Source of the DNA: Oscillospiraceae bacterium
Lineage (GTDB): Bacteria; Bacillota; Clostridia; Oscillospirales; Oscillospiraceae
Assembly (NCBI GenBank): GCA_015068245.1
Contig: SVKU01000017.1
Location: 1-57,301 of the forward strand
Direction of reading: 5' to 3'
Length of the DNA stretch: 57,301 nt
Under the pieces are notes generated by a model. The model was not told where the DNA came from and ran no database searches. It saw nothing but the letters and a program-made list of their open reading frames with translations. Made by a program: the position numbers and the translations under genes. Positions 1 to 7,809 of the stretch are shown here, one piece after another; position 1 is the stretch's first letter; every line of letters begins with the position of its first letter.

Positions 1-1014
1 GAAAGTGCCGTTGGAGCCGTCGGTGGTCAGGGACATATCGAACATGGCCATGTACATGAAGTCGGGGTTGATCATCTTGTTGTCCCAAATAACCTTGAAG
101 AATTCAAGGAAATCACGGACTTCCTGAGAAGTGGCATCATATACCAGTTCACCGGTGCTCTGGTCTACCTTGAAACCGGAAGCGAGAGAGGTACCGAAAG
201 CGGAAGCAAAGGGGTTACCTCTGATATCACCGCCGCTGGAACCGCCAAAGGGATAAACAACGCCGTTTTCTTTCATCTTGGTGAAAACTTCCAGCCAGCC
301 GTCGGTGCTGTCGGGCAGTTCAAGGCCGGTGGCTTCCAGATAATCGGTACGGACAAACATACCTTCGCGGCAGCCCTGAGCCTTGTCGTAAATCATGCCG
401 ACGCTGTAATATGTGCCGTTATCGGTACAAAGGGACTGACGAACAACATCATCGGACTGGACATAGTGCCAGTAGTTGGGAGCGTACTCGGGCAGCAGTT
501 CGGTAAGATCCATATATACGTTGTCTTCAATGGCCTTATCGTAACCACCGGGATAAACGGAGGATGCGCCCATCTGACCGCAGTTGGATTCGTAAATAAG
601 GTCGGTCATGTCGCCGGAAGCAACCATCAGGTTGTACTTCTCACTGCAGACGGATTCACCGTTCTGAACCCAGTCGATCTTGACGTTCAGCTTTTCCTGG
701 ATCTCGTTCCAAACGGGAACATCGCTCTTTGCCAGCATGGTGCCGCCGCCCATACCGCCAAGCTGTACCCAGAAGTAGGAGAATTCAAGAGTCTCCTCAA
801 ACAGGGGCAGCTGATAATCCACTTTGGGGAACTCTTCTTCGGGAGCTTCCTCGGGAGCAGGTTCTTCTTCGGGAGCTTCGGGGACTTCCTCAGCAGGAGC
901 TTCTGCCGATTCGGCAGGTGCAGGTTCTTCAGCAGGTTCTTCCGACTTGGAGCAGCCGGCGAACAATGCAAAGACCATGGTCATGGCAAGCAATAATGCA
1001 AGCAGTTTTTTCAT
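1..1014 (-). CDS. Solute-binding lipoprotein, LplA/YtcQ type (partial, C-terminus outside window)
   Basis: This is the N-terminal 338 residues of an extracellular solute-binding lipoprotein; the gene runs off the left edge. It opens with a lipoprotein signal peptide (MKKLLALLLAMTM...) and a lipobox FAGC with the acylated Cys at about residue 21. A linker rich in Glu, Ala and Pro follows, and then a family-1-like binding domain with the recurrent words EKYNLMVASGD and RTDYL seen in the two other binding proteins of this window (7810 and 11749). Such proteins normally feed an oligosaccharide ABC permease, but no permease is visible here. It is divergent from the HxlR-type gene. The substrate cannot be read from the sequence. 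Confidence 0.85.
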   Translation of the reverse strand, partial: MKKLLALLLAMTMVFALFAGCSKSEEPAEEPAPAESAEAPAEEVPEAPEEEPAPEEAPEEEFPKVDYQLPLFEETLEFSYFWVQLGGMGGGTMLAKSDVPVWNEIQEKLNVKIDWVQNGESVCSEKYNLMVASGDMTDLIYESNCGQMGASSVYPGGYDKAIEDNVYMDLTELLPEYAPNYWHYVQSDDVVRQSLCTDNGTYYSVGMIYDKAQGCREGMFVRTDYLEATGLELPDSTDGWLEVFTKMKENGVVYPFGGSSGGDIRGNPFASAFGTSLASGFKVDQSTGELVYDATSQEVRDFLEFFKVIWDNKMINPDFMYMAMFDMSLTTDGSNGTF

Positions 1015-1127
1015 ACTTTCTTCATTCCTTTCTTATTTCTTTTAGAACTCTTCACATTCTATACACCCAATATTAACACAATTCACACACATCGGCAATA
1101 ACTTTTTATTAAATCTTTATATATTTT

Positions 1128-1156
1128 TTGATTATTGTTCTGCACTGTGATACAAT
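1128..1156 (+). promoter_or_regulatory. Sigma-A-type promoter of the HxlR gene
   Basis: TTGATT at 1128-1133 and TACAAT at 1151-1156 are separated by 17 nt, and a TG dinucleotide one base before the -10 gives an extended -10. The start codon follows about 48 nt downstream. The site lies in the divergent gap shared with the leftward lipoprotein gene. Confidence 0.6.
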
Positions 1157-1203
1157 ATACACAAATTCAGATGCACTATCATATTTTCGGAGGGTTCTCG
1201 CTC

Positions 1204-1590
1204 ATGAGCAGCACAGCCATTGTAAACGATCCCTATACTTTTGTTAAAAGGGTCATATTCGCCAAATGGAAACCTTTCCTTCTCAATGCCATATATGTTG
1301 ACGGAGTTACCAGGTTCAGCAGATTCTCAAAAATGCTGCCCATCTCCGAAAAAGTGCTGGCTCAGAATCTGAAAGAACTGGAAGCCGACGGGCTGATATT
1401 CCGCACAGTGGTGCCGGACACTCCTCCCCGGGTGGAATACAGGCTCACTGAGCTGGGTCAAAGCGTTTGTCCACTTCTGCGTCAGGTATACGACTGGGGT
1501 TGGCATGAGATGAAACGACGAGGCATGGATATCGACCCCACGGGTGAGTATTGGCACGGGTACAGTGAGCAGCTGACAGTTGACAATTAA
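1204..1590 (+). CDS. HxlR-family winged-helix transcriptional regulator
   Basis: This is a 128-residue DNA-binding protein. The core KWKPFLLNAIY, the recognition region RFSRFSKMLPISEKVLAQNL and the wing EYRLTELGQSVCPLL match the HxlR pattern. The start at 1204 is chosen because GGAGGG at 1189-1194 precedes it; an in-frame ATG at 1135 lies inside the promoter region and has no ribosome site. The conserved N-terminal Cys of redox-sensing HxlR members is absent, so thiol sensing of that kind is unlikely. It is divergent from the lipoprotein gene at 1014 and could regulate it (inference). The last codons fall inside an AT-rich tandem repeat, so the C-terminus may be repeat-derived. Confidence 0.85.
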   Translation: MSSTAIVNDPYTFVKRVIFAKWKPFLLNAIYVDGVTRFSRFSKMLPISEKVLAQNLKELEADGLIFRTVVPDTPPRVEYRLTELGQSVCPLLRQVYDWGWHEMKRRGMDIDPTGEYWHGYSEQLTVDN

Positions 1591-1632
1591 CAATTAACAG
1601 TTAACAATTAATGATTAATAATTAACAATTAA
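1577..1632. repeat. AT-rich short tandem repeat (TTAACAAT/TTAACAGT-like)
   Basis: Imperfect tandem copies of a 7-8 nt unit (TTGACAAT, TTAACAAT, TTAACAGT, TTAATGAT, TTAATAAT). The array begins inside the last codons of the HxlR gene and supplies its stop codon. A related but cleaner heptamer array occurs at 18917-18944. Confidence 0.7.
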
Positions 1633-1634
1633 GT

Positions 1635-1874
1635 AAGGTGCAGGGCGAGAGTCCTGCACCTTCAGACAGGCAAAAAACGTAGAAGCGCAAGAAATAGGAG
1701 GCGGGGATAGTGTGAAAGGGGCCGGTCGAGAGGCCCCTTTCGCGTTCAATAACCCCGCCGCAGCGGTGTGATGAGCGATATAACGATATTCGCTCATCAC
1801 GACCAGCTTGTCAAAAATGTCCCTAAGGGACTTTTTTGACAAGCTGGAGGTGCGGGGCGAAAACCCTGCACCTT
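1635..1874. repeat. Composite hairpin element in the HxlR/ene-reductase gap
   Basis: This gene-free stretch contains four inverted repeats: AAGGTGCAGG/CCTGCACCTT (1635-1662); AAAGGGGCC/GGCCCCTTT (about 1713-1740); a long palindrome with arms CCAGCTTGTCAAAAATGTCC and GGGACTTTTTTGACAAGCTGG (1803-1847); and a GGTGCGGGG/CCCTGCACC hairpin (about 1849-1874). The last resembles the first, so the block has related ends. It could be a degenerate non-autonomous element; no transposase is present. The long palindrome has a relative at 56509-56543. Confidence 0.6.
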
Positions 1875-1929
1875 ACCTTCAGGTAAGCACATTACTTCAT
1901 TGTGCGATATTTTCAATTCAATATTTATA

Positions 1930-1938
1930 TGTTATACT
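1930..1938 (+). promoter_or_regulatory. Extended -10 promoter of the ene-reductase gene
   Basis: TGTTATACT at 1930-1938 (TG-n-TATACT) lies 42 nt before the start codon. The -35 region (TTTTCA near 1910) is poor, as is usual for extended -10 promoters. The same core with a better -35 precedes the ferredoxin-nitroreductase gene at 13583-13591. Confidence 0.45.
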
Positions 1939-1980
1939 TTGGGCAGAATAGAAAAATATACGATTCAGGAGGCTTTCCCC

Positions 1981-3951
1981 ATGATCAAATATCCGAATAT
2001 GTTCAAGCCCATGACCATCAAGGGCGTAACATTCAAGAACCGTGTCATGGCTTCCCCCATGACCACAGACCGCACCGTTTGGGCTGACGGTACTCCCACT
2101 CAGGAGTGTATCAACGGCTATGAAAACCGTGCAAGAGGCGGCGTTGCTGCCGTTACCATCACCGAAACCTTTATCGATTTCGACCGTGCTGCACGTCACG
2201 ACCACAGCATAGATTTCGTAAAGGACAACCCCTCCGTACATAAGCTGGAATCCCTGTTTGTCCTGTCCGAAGCTATCAAGGTTCACGGCGCTGTTGCTTC
2301 TGTCCAGTTCAACCACATAGGCAACGTAAACCATCCCGACACCATTTCCAGCGGCCGCAACCCCATCGGCCCCGTTGGCTATGTCCGTGAGGACGGCGTT
2401 ACCGTTGACGAAATGGACGAAGAAATGATGCGTGAAGTGGCCGACACCTTTGCCACCGCCTGCGCAAGCGCTCAGGCCAACGGATTTGACATGGTCATGC
2501 TCCACGGCGGTCATGGCTGGCTGCTGGGTCAGTTCCTGTCTCCCCTGACCAACACCCGTACCGACGAATATGGCGGAAGCCTTGAAAACCGTGCCAAGTT
2601 CCCCATTATGGTTCTTGACCGCATCCGCGAAGTCTGCGGCAACAACCTGCTCATCGAATACCGTATCTCCGGTGCAGAACGTGTTCCCGGCGGTCTGGAA
2701 GTTGAAGAATGCGCTCAGTTCGTAAAGATGATCCAGGACAAGATCGACCTTGTTCATGTCACCTCCGGTCTGTATCACAACCACGTTGTTTCCAAAGCGT
2801 TCTCCTCCATGTTCCATCCCCATGGCTGCAACCTTGATCTGGCAGAAGCCGTTAAGAAAGTTGTAGACATTCCCGTTGTTGCTGTCGGCGGTTTCAACTC
2901 CCCCGAACAGATCGAAGAGGCCATCGCCTCCGGCAAGTGCGACTTTGTTGCCATGGGTCGTCAGATGCTGGCCGATCCTCAGTTTGTCAACAAGGTTGCC
3001 GAAGGCCGTGAAGACGAGATCGCTCCCTGCCTCCGCTGCTCCTGCTTCAATCCTCTGGCTTCCGACCCCAACGCCAGACCTCATGCAGAGACTTTCCAGT
3101 GCACCGTCAACCCCTATTCCATGCGTGAACTGCGTATGCAGTGGCAGCCCCCTGTACGCAGGCTGCAGGACGTTCTGGTCGTCGGCGGCGGTGTAGGCGG
3201 TATGTATGCAGCCATTACCGCAGCCGAAAGAGGCCACAATGTTACTCTGCTTGAAAAGTCCGACCGTCTGGGCGGCGTACTTTGGTACACCGATGAGGAC
3301 TGCCATAAGGAAGATATGCGCCGTTACCGCGAAAGTCTTATTGTCCGTACCCGCCGTGCAGGTGTCAACATCGTCACCGGCGTTAATGTCACCAAGGAAG
3401 TTATTGAATCCTATGAGCCTGATGCCGTTATCCTCGCCATCGGTTCCGAACCCGTTGTGCCCGGCATCCCCGGTCTGAAAGAAAACGCTCACCACGCTTT
3501 GTGGGCTTATGAAAACCCCGAACTGGTCGGCAAAAAGGTCATCATGATCGGCGGCGGCCTTATCGGCGTTGAATGCTCCATGCATCTAGCCGACAAGTAC
3601 GGCTGCGAAGTCCAGGTAATCGAAATGCTGGACGATTACGCCCGTGACGCTTACATGTCTCACCGTCAGGCTATCGACCTGTTCATGCCCGAAACCGTCA
3701 ACATCACCTGCGGCGTTGCTTGTACCGAGGTTCGTCCCGACGGTATCAGCTACAAGGAAAAGGACGGCACCATCAAGAGCATCGAGGCCGACACCGTTCT
3801 GTTCGCCATCGGCATGAGAGCCAAGACCAAGGAAGTCGAAGAACTCATGACTGCCTGCGCCAACACCCGCATCATCGGCGACTGCAAAAAGCCCGCAAAA
3901 ATCATGCAGGCTATCCGTGACGGTATGTTCGCCGCATATGATATAGTATAA
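1981..3951 (+). CDS. FMN/FAD/4Fe-4S NADH:flavin oxidoreductase, 2,4-dienoyl-CoA/enoate reductase (BaiCD-like) family
   Basis: This 656-residue soluble reductase probably reduces an activated C=C bond of an enoyl or enone substrate using NAD(P)H. Residues 1-340 form an Old Yellow Enzyme barrel (VASVQFNH, HGGHGWLLGQFLSPLTNTR, YGGSLENR, DFVAMGRQMLADP). Cysteines 350, 353, 355 and 374 form the iron-sulfur site. The C-terminal half has an FAD-binding GGGVGGMYAA and a second dinucleotide motif GGGLIGVE, ending in IGDCKKPAKIMQAIRDG. The start at 1981 follows AGGAGG at 1967-1972; upstream in-frame starts lack a ribosome site. The gene is monocistronic, closed by a strong terminator. Family members include bile-acid and dienoyl-CoA reductases; the substrate here is unknown. 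A second relative begins at 56873. Confidence 0.88.
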   Translation: MIKYPNMFKPMTIKGVTFKNRVMASPMTTDRTVWADGTPTQECINGYENRARGGVAAVTITETFIDFDRAARHDHSIDFVKDNPSVHKLESLFVLSEAIKVHGAVASVQFNHIGNVNHPDTISSGRNPIGPVGYVREDGVTVDEMDEEMMREVADTFATACASAQANGFDMVMLHGGHGWLLGQFLSPLTNTRTDEYGGSLENRAKFPIMVLDRIREVCGNNLLIEYRISGAERVPGGLEVEECAQFVKMIQDKIDLVHVTSGLYHNHVVSKAFSSMFHPHGCNLDLAEAVKKVVDIPVVAVGGFNSPEQIEEAIASGKCDFVAMGRQMLADPQFVNKVAEGREDEIAPCLRCSCFNPLASDPNARPHAETFQCTVNPYSMRELRMQWQPPVRRLQDVLVVGGGVGGMYAAITAAERGHNVTLLEKSDRLGGVLWYTDEDCHKEDMRRYRESLIVRTRRAGVNIVTGVNVTKEVIESYEPDAVILAIGSEPVVPGIPGLKENAHHALWAYENPELVGKKVIMIGGGLIGVECSMHLADKYGCEVQVIEMLDDYARDAYMSHRQAIDLFMPETVNITCGVACTEVRPDGISYKEKDGTIKSIEADTVLFAIGMRAKTKEVEELMTACANTRIIGDCKKPAKIMQAIRDGMFAAYDIV

Positions 3952-3954
3952 AAA

Positions 3955-3999
3955 AACCAAAAATAAACCGCCGGGATAACCGGCGGTTTATTTTTGGTT
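3955..3999. terminator. Bidirectional intrinsic terminator
   Basis: Perfect arms AACCAAAAATAAACCGCCGG and CCGGCGGTTTATTTTTGGTT flank a GATAA loop, with A-runs before and T-runs after. It ends the rightward ene-reductase transcript and can also stop the leftward gene that ends at 4041. Confidence 0.9.
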
Positions 4000-4003
4000 T
4001 TTT

Positions 4004-4035
4004 AGGGGTTAGGGGTTAGGGTCTGGGGGTTAGGG
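4004..4035. repeat. G-rich TTAGGG-like tract
   Basis: Five G-tracts of 3-5 bases (4005-4008, 4012-4015, 4019-4021, 4025-4029, 4033-4035) are separated by 3-nt spacers TTA, TTA, TCT, TTA. This fits a G-quadruplex-forming pattern on the plus strand. It sits directly after the terminator. A looser copy is at 13528-13559, also just after a terminator. Confidence 0.7.
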
Positions 4036-4040
4036 AAACA

Positions 4041-4448
4041 TTATTTCATAAACAATCCAACCACATTCATGGCGCGGTTGAATGTGACGTTGAAGTCATA
4101 GGATTTGTTCTCATACTTGCATTTGAGTTCCACCACGCAATAGGTTTCGCCGGTGGTCTGGTCGTTGGTGACAGAGAATCCGGGTTCCTTGAATTCCACA
4201 AAAGCACCGGCTTGTGCAATGGGTTCATCGTAGGCAAGTGACAAATCTTCTATTGTTACTTCGCTCTGCATATCTTCCCGAAGCATGGAAATTACAGTTT
4301 CATAGTCCCCCGTATTAACAAGCTGAATAACGCTTTGAGCAGTGGAAGTAAGGGTCGCCTGGTCGTAACCATTGGGTATTTTGGGTGCGCAGGCTGAAAG
4401 GGCAGCCAGCAAGAACAGCGCAAGCAGTATTGAAAATAGTTTTTTCAT
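4041..4448 (-). CDS. Small lipoprotein, DUF3887-like
   Basis: A 135-residue secreted lipoprotein: signal MKKLFSILLALFLLAALSAC with lipobox LSAC (Cys20), then a compact alpha+beta domain. The motifs VIQLVNTGDYETVISMLRED and the closing FNVTFNRAMNVVGLFMK are typical of DUF3887-like domains found in secreted Firmicutes proteins. It starts 24 nt after the ferredoxin-activator gene on the same strand, preceded by AGGAG, so the two may be co-transcribed. No enzymatic motif is visible and its function is unknown. Confidence 0.75.
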   Translation of the reverse strand: MKKLFSILLALFLLAALSACAPKIPNGYDQATLTSTAQSVIQLVNTGDYETVISMLREDMQSEVTIEDLSLAYDEPIAQAGAFVEFKEPGFSVTNDQTTGETYCVVELKCKYENKSYDFNVTFNRAMNVVGLFMK

Positions 4449-4472
4449 ATGGTTCTCCTAATATTATGTTAA

Positions 4473-5963
4473 CTATTCAAACATCATTTCTTCAACAAAT
4501 CGGTCTGTAAAGCCTTTGTGAGTCGAAAGCTCGATATATGTCATGTTTCTCTTGATTTCATCAAGGCGTTTGCGTGCATTCAGCGACAGCAGTGCTGCCA
4601 CAGCACCCTCACCGGCTGCATTGCCAACGGCCTTGGTAACAGGAAGCATTTGCTGAGGTATCAGCCCTATTGCGGCAGCTGTAATCGGGTTCATTTTGCT
4701 TCCGAACCCGCCTGCCAGCATAAGCGACTGAACCTGCTCGGCTTTGATTCCGGCTTCCTCCAGAAGCACGCCTATACCCGCTGCCACTGCTCCTTTTGCC
4801 AGCTGGAGTTTACGAATGTCTTGTTGTGTTATGTAAACTATCCCGTCACCTGTCAGCGCAAAAGCATCGTCATCGTCCAACTCTATCAAAAACTCAGGTG
4901 CTTCGGATTCCTCATCATCGAGAAGTCTGCCCGTTTCGTCCACAGCTCCCAGCTTCAGCATAACAGCCAAAGCATCAATAAGACCGGAACCGCAGATACA
5001 TGTCGGATCCTCACCACCAATGGTCGTCAGCTTCAATTCACGGCCTTCGACATTGACTTGCGAAATGGCTCCCGGCTGAGCAGGTGCGCCGCATTGAATC
5101 TCAGCGCCTTCAAAGGCGGGTCCTGCTGCGGTGGCACAGCAAAGCATTTTACCGTTAACGCACAGCACCATTTCGCCGTTGGTGCCCACGTCTATCAGCA
5201 GGCTTATTCCCTCTCCCATACCGCAGGACAGCACGCCGGCAGTTATGTCTCCGCCCACATATCCCGATATTGATGGTATTATGTAAACTTCTCCGTCTAT
5301 GTTCAAACCAAGTTTTTCTGCTTGAACCGTATTTCCAAAAAGGGACATAGGAGTGTATGGAGCCTTTCCGATACTCTCAGGAGAAAGGCCTGTAAACAGG
5401 TGGCACATTACGGTATTTCCAGCAACGGTCATATATTTTATGTCAACCTTATCCTTTCCTGATTCGGTACATGCTCTGTCAATAAAACCGTTGATTTGCG
5501 AGATTATTGCCCTTTGCAGTTCTTCGAGGCTGCCATCGGACGCTGCCTGTATCCTGGAGATAACGTCCGCACCCCAGGCCGCCTGAGCGTTGGCTCCGCT
5601 GACTGTGGCAAGGCGTTTGCCTGACTTCATATGTATCAGATGACAAACAACTGTGGTGGTTCCGATATCACAGGCTATTCCCAGTTCGTTATACGCCGCA
5701 TCATTAGTTATGTCAACCTGTTGCGCTGTTCCCTGTTCCAACACTTCCATCGGGGTTTCTGTGACTGTGATAACGGACATATCCTCTTCTGCAAGGGTTT
5801 TGCAGGACAATACCTGCTGCCCGTTAGCATTTACGGTACATTTTCCGCAGGTACCTTTACCGCCGCAGGGGCTTGTTATGGAGATGCTTTCACGGCGCAG
5901 CACGTCCATAACGGTTTCGCCGGCAGTGAAAGCATATTCGGTTCCGTTGATAAACAGCTTCAT
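4473..5963 (-). CDS. RACo-like corrinoid activation ferredoxin (2Fe-2S + ASKHA/DUF4445)
   Basis: This 496-residue protein has an N-terminal plant-type 2Fe-2S domain with Cys33, Cys39, Cys42 and Cys54. A long ASKHA-fold ATPase domain follows (GIACDIGTTTVVCHL, DVGTNGEMVL, CGSGLIDALAVML, LAGGFGSKM). This is the layout of reductive activators of corrinoid proteins, which use ATP to reduce Co(II) back to Co(I) in methyltransferase systems. The start at 5963 is preferred over the ATG six bases upstream because AAGGAG (5972-5977) is correctly spaced only for it. No methyltransferase or corrinoid protein lies in the window, so its partner is elsewhere. The DUF3887-like lipoprotein follows after 24 nt. 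Confidence 0.88.
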   Translation of the reverse strand: MKLFINGTEYAFTAGETVMDVLRRESISITSPCGGKGTCGKCTVNANGQQVLSCKTLAEEDMSVITVTETPMEVLEQGTAQQVDITNDAAYNELGIACDIGTTTVVCHLIHMKSGKRLATVSGANAQAAWGADVISRIQAASDGSLEELQRAIISQINGFIDRACTESGKDKVDIKYMTVAGNTVMCHLFTGLSPESIGKAPYTPMSLFGNTVQAEKLGLNIDGEVYIIPSISGYVGGDITAGVLSCGMGEGISLLIDVGTNGEMVLCVNGKMLCCATAAGPAFEGAEIQCGAPAQPGAISQVNVEGRELKLTTIGGEDPTCICGSGLIDALAVMLKLGAVDETGRLLDDEESEAPEFLIELDDDDAFALTGDGIVYITQQDIRKLQLAKGAVAAGIGVLLEEAGIKAEQVQSLMLAGGFGSKMNPITAAAIGLIPQQMLPVTKAVGNAAGEGAVAALLSLNARKRLDEIKRNMTYIELSTHKGFTDRFVEEMMFE

Positions 5964-6011
5964 GGTCATTTCTCCTTTGAGGATATGATAACAGGATTGG
6001 ATAGAAAAGTA

Positions 6012-6054
6012 AACCAAAGCCGCCATTTCCACGGGAGAAATGGCGGCTTTGGTT
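6012..6054. terminator. Intrinsic terminator between the AraC and RACo-like genes
   Basis: Arms AACCAAAGCCGCCATTTC and GAAATGGCGGCTTTGGTT form an 18-bp stem. Read leftward it is followed by TACTTTT, so it most likely ends the transcript from the AraC gene at 6381-7589. Confidence 0.75.
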
Positions 6055-6066
6055 GTTGCGTAACAA

Positions 6067-6378
6067 GATGGGGATTTCTCCGATAGGTCAGCTTGCTGAC
6101 CTGACGTTCAGAAATGACAGCGTAGTTGGCGGGATACGTCACATCGTGCGTTGTAGGGGCGGTCTTTGACCGCCCGCGGGCGACGAAACGTCGCCCCTAC
6201 GGCGTGATACGTTACGTCACTGGTGTCATTCTGAGGAGCGGAGCGACGTGAGGATCCGTTGCACAGCAAGATGGGGATTTCACCGCTGCACACGCAGCGT
6301 TCGAAATGACAACATAACTTGATTGGGATTTCTCCGATAGGTCAGCTTACTGACCTGGTATTCAAAAATGACAGCGTA
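6067..6378. repeat. Cluster of small hairpin repeats (GATGGGGATTTCTCC...AAATGACAGC family)
   Basis: No gene is seen in 5964-6380. It holds three copies of a 43-58 nt element with constant ends GATGGGGATTTC and AAATGACA and a variable central hairpin: 6067-6124 (AGGTCAG/CTGACCT), 6270-6312 (CGCTGC/GCAGCG) and 6321-6378 (AGGTCAG/CTGACCT). Between them is a nested inverted repeat with ends GTAGGGGCG/CGCCCCTAC (about 6153-6200) and a related GTCATTCTGAGGAGCGGAGC unit at 6225-6256. Positions 6131-6160 are repeated exactly, 30 nt, at 11545-11574. Confidence 0.75.
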
Positions 6379-6380
6379 AT

Positions 6381-7589
6381 TTACATATTCTTGAATTTTC
6401 CGGGGCTGACACCTTCGTATCGCTTGAATGCACGATTCATGGTCAGCGTGCTGGAAAAACCAACCTGTTCACAAACCTGAGTCAGGCTCATATTCTGGGC
6501 AAGCAGCTTTTTGGCCGCTTCTATCCTCTTTTGCTGAATATAGTCAAACAGGCTGAGCCCGATATACCGCTTGAACGCTCTTGTGCAGTAGGACGGCGTC
6601 ATGCCGAAATGGTTTGCAGCGGACGAAACCGTAACATTGACATCGCTGAAATTTTCGTCGATATACTGTCGTATCTTTGCCACCCATTTGGGCTGGGTAT
6701 CGCCGTCACGGTTCTGGGCATATTCATCGAGCTGATCGTAAATGCCTTCAACTTCAGTGAGTATCTCATTAAGGGTGGACGCCTCTGTAAGTCTGGGACC
6801 AACGTTCAGCTTTTCGTATTCCTCGGCGCCCATTACCGCACGAAGCTCCTCAAGGATATACAGCAGTGAGTTGACAAGGCCGTAAACTCTGAAACGGAAA
6901 ATGTGGATCGTGGGAGGAGAATCGTAAAACTCACGGGAAATAAGCTCTGACGTGGCATATCTGGCACCATCGGTATCGAACCGACGGATACAGCCTCTGA
7001 GGTTGCTCTGCAGCTCGATATAGCTCAAATCACTCTGCATTTTGTTTGCCGGAGTCAGATCATCATAAAACACTGTCCGCATATCTTCGTTAATGACCTG
7101 AACATAATCATGAACGTCCTCAGTATCCTCATAGGCACGGCTGATTTTAATAAGGCTGTCGGACGGACGGCCGAAGGCCACGACCACGCTGAGATCAAAT
7201 TCCCGATCCAGCATGTCCACCACATATTCGGACTTTTCACGAAGCTTGTCCATCCAGCCATCATCGAAGTCGGAGTTGATGATAACCACAAACTTGCCTT
7301 TATAGTTGGCTCCCTGGGCAACACAACCGTCAAAGGAGAAGGTATCCTGGAATACGTTGCGAAGGATAAAGAACATATCTCTCATGCCGTCTGCTTCCTG
7401 GGACTGGCCAATAACAAAGGGGTTGCCCCACTCCTCGACTCGAACAGAAGCTACAACGAAACCGGAATAGGGAAAGCTTAATCCAACCTGTCTGGCATCA
7501 TCTTCCAAAACAGACTGCTCACTGTAGTATCCACCGCCGAGAATGTTATGAAAAAACAGATCTCTCAACTGGTTTTCAATATCCATCAT
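6381..7589 (-). CDS. AraC-family transcriptional regulator (YesN-like)
   Basis: A 402-residue regulator. Residues from about 300 to the end form an AraC double helix-turn-helix (IRQYIDENFSDVNVTVSSAA, GMTPSYCTRAFKRYIGLSLFDYI, RIEAAKKLLAQNMSLTQVCE, VGFSSTLTMNRAFKRYEG). The first 280 residues are a sensory or dimerisation region of the sort seen in YesN-like regulators, without predicted membrane helices. The start at 7589 has GGAGGTG 8 nt upstream. It is divergent from the solute-binding lipoprotein gene at 7810; regulator-binding protein pairs of this kind usually control carbohydrate uptake, so that gene is the likely target (inference). Confidence 0.85.
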   Translation of the reverse strand: MMDIENQLRDLFFHNILGGGYYSEQSVLEDDARQVGLSFPYSGFVVASVRVEEWGNPFVIGQSQEADGMRDMFFILRNVFQDTFSFDGCVAQGANYKGKFVVIINSDFDDGWMDKLREKSEYVVDMLDREFDLSVVVAFGRPSDSLIKISRAYEDTEDVHDYVQVINEDMRTVFYDDLTPANKMQSDLSYIELQSNLRGCIRRFDTDGARYATSELISREFYDSPPTIHIFRFRVYGLVNSLLYILEELRAVMGAEEYEKLNVGPRLTEASTLNEILTEVEGIYDQLDEYAQNRDGDTQPKWVAKIRQYIDENFSDVNVTVSSAANHFGMTPSYCTRAFKRYIGLSLFDYIQQKRIEAAKKLLAQNMSLTQVCEQVGFSSTLTMNRAFKRYEGVSPGKFKNM

Positions 7590-7761
7590 GGGCAGTTCAC
7601 CTCCGCAGTTTTGTTCGCATACATACTCCTTTAGATTATATCCGACAAAACGCCATTTGTCAAAGATTTCGTTACAAAATTGAAACTCGTTGGCATGCGA
7701 ATTTACATTTATGATATATACTTTGACATTAATCGCTCTTTATTGATTCTATATATAGTAG

Positions 7762-7783
7762 TATACTTATTCTAGTGAAGTAT
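7762..7783 (+). promoter_or_regulatory. Candidate -10 with overlapping inverted repeat upstream of the binding-protein gene
   Basis: TATACT at 7762-7767 could be a -10 element, and the arms ATACTT (7763-7768) and AAGTAT (7778-7783) form a dyad across it. The -35 (TTTATT at 7739) is weak, as expected where an activator such as AraC assists. A TTGACA at 7723-7728 is too far away to pair with it. Confidence 0.35.
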
Positions 7784-7809
7784 CACCAAATTCTATAAGG
7801 AGGATAAAA

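Noticed and set aside
1615-1842. Possible small minus-strand gene in the first repeat-rich gap
   Set aside because: The frame consists of the hairpin elements themselves and lacks a ribosome site.
1918-3585. Long open frame on the minus strand opposite the ene-reductase gene
   Set aside because: It mirrors the strongly coding plus-strand frame, has low-complexity composition, no ribosome site and no recognisable motif; a codon-bias shadow.
4004-4035. TTAGGG-like tract as a true telomere or linear replicon end
   Set aside because: It is internal, short and followed by normal genes; linear ends are not expected here.
6108-6293. Possible 61-codon gene in the repeat cluster
   Set aside because: Entirely made of inverted repeats; composition and lack of a start signal argue against it.
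7723-7753. TTGACA at 7723 as the -35 of the binding-protein promoter
   Set aside because: No acceptable -10 lies 16-18 nt downstream; the nearest candidates need spacers of 19 nt or more.
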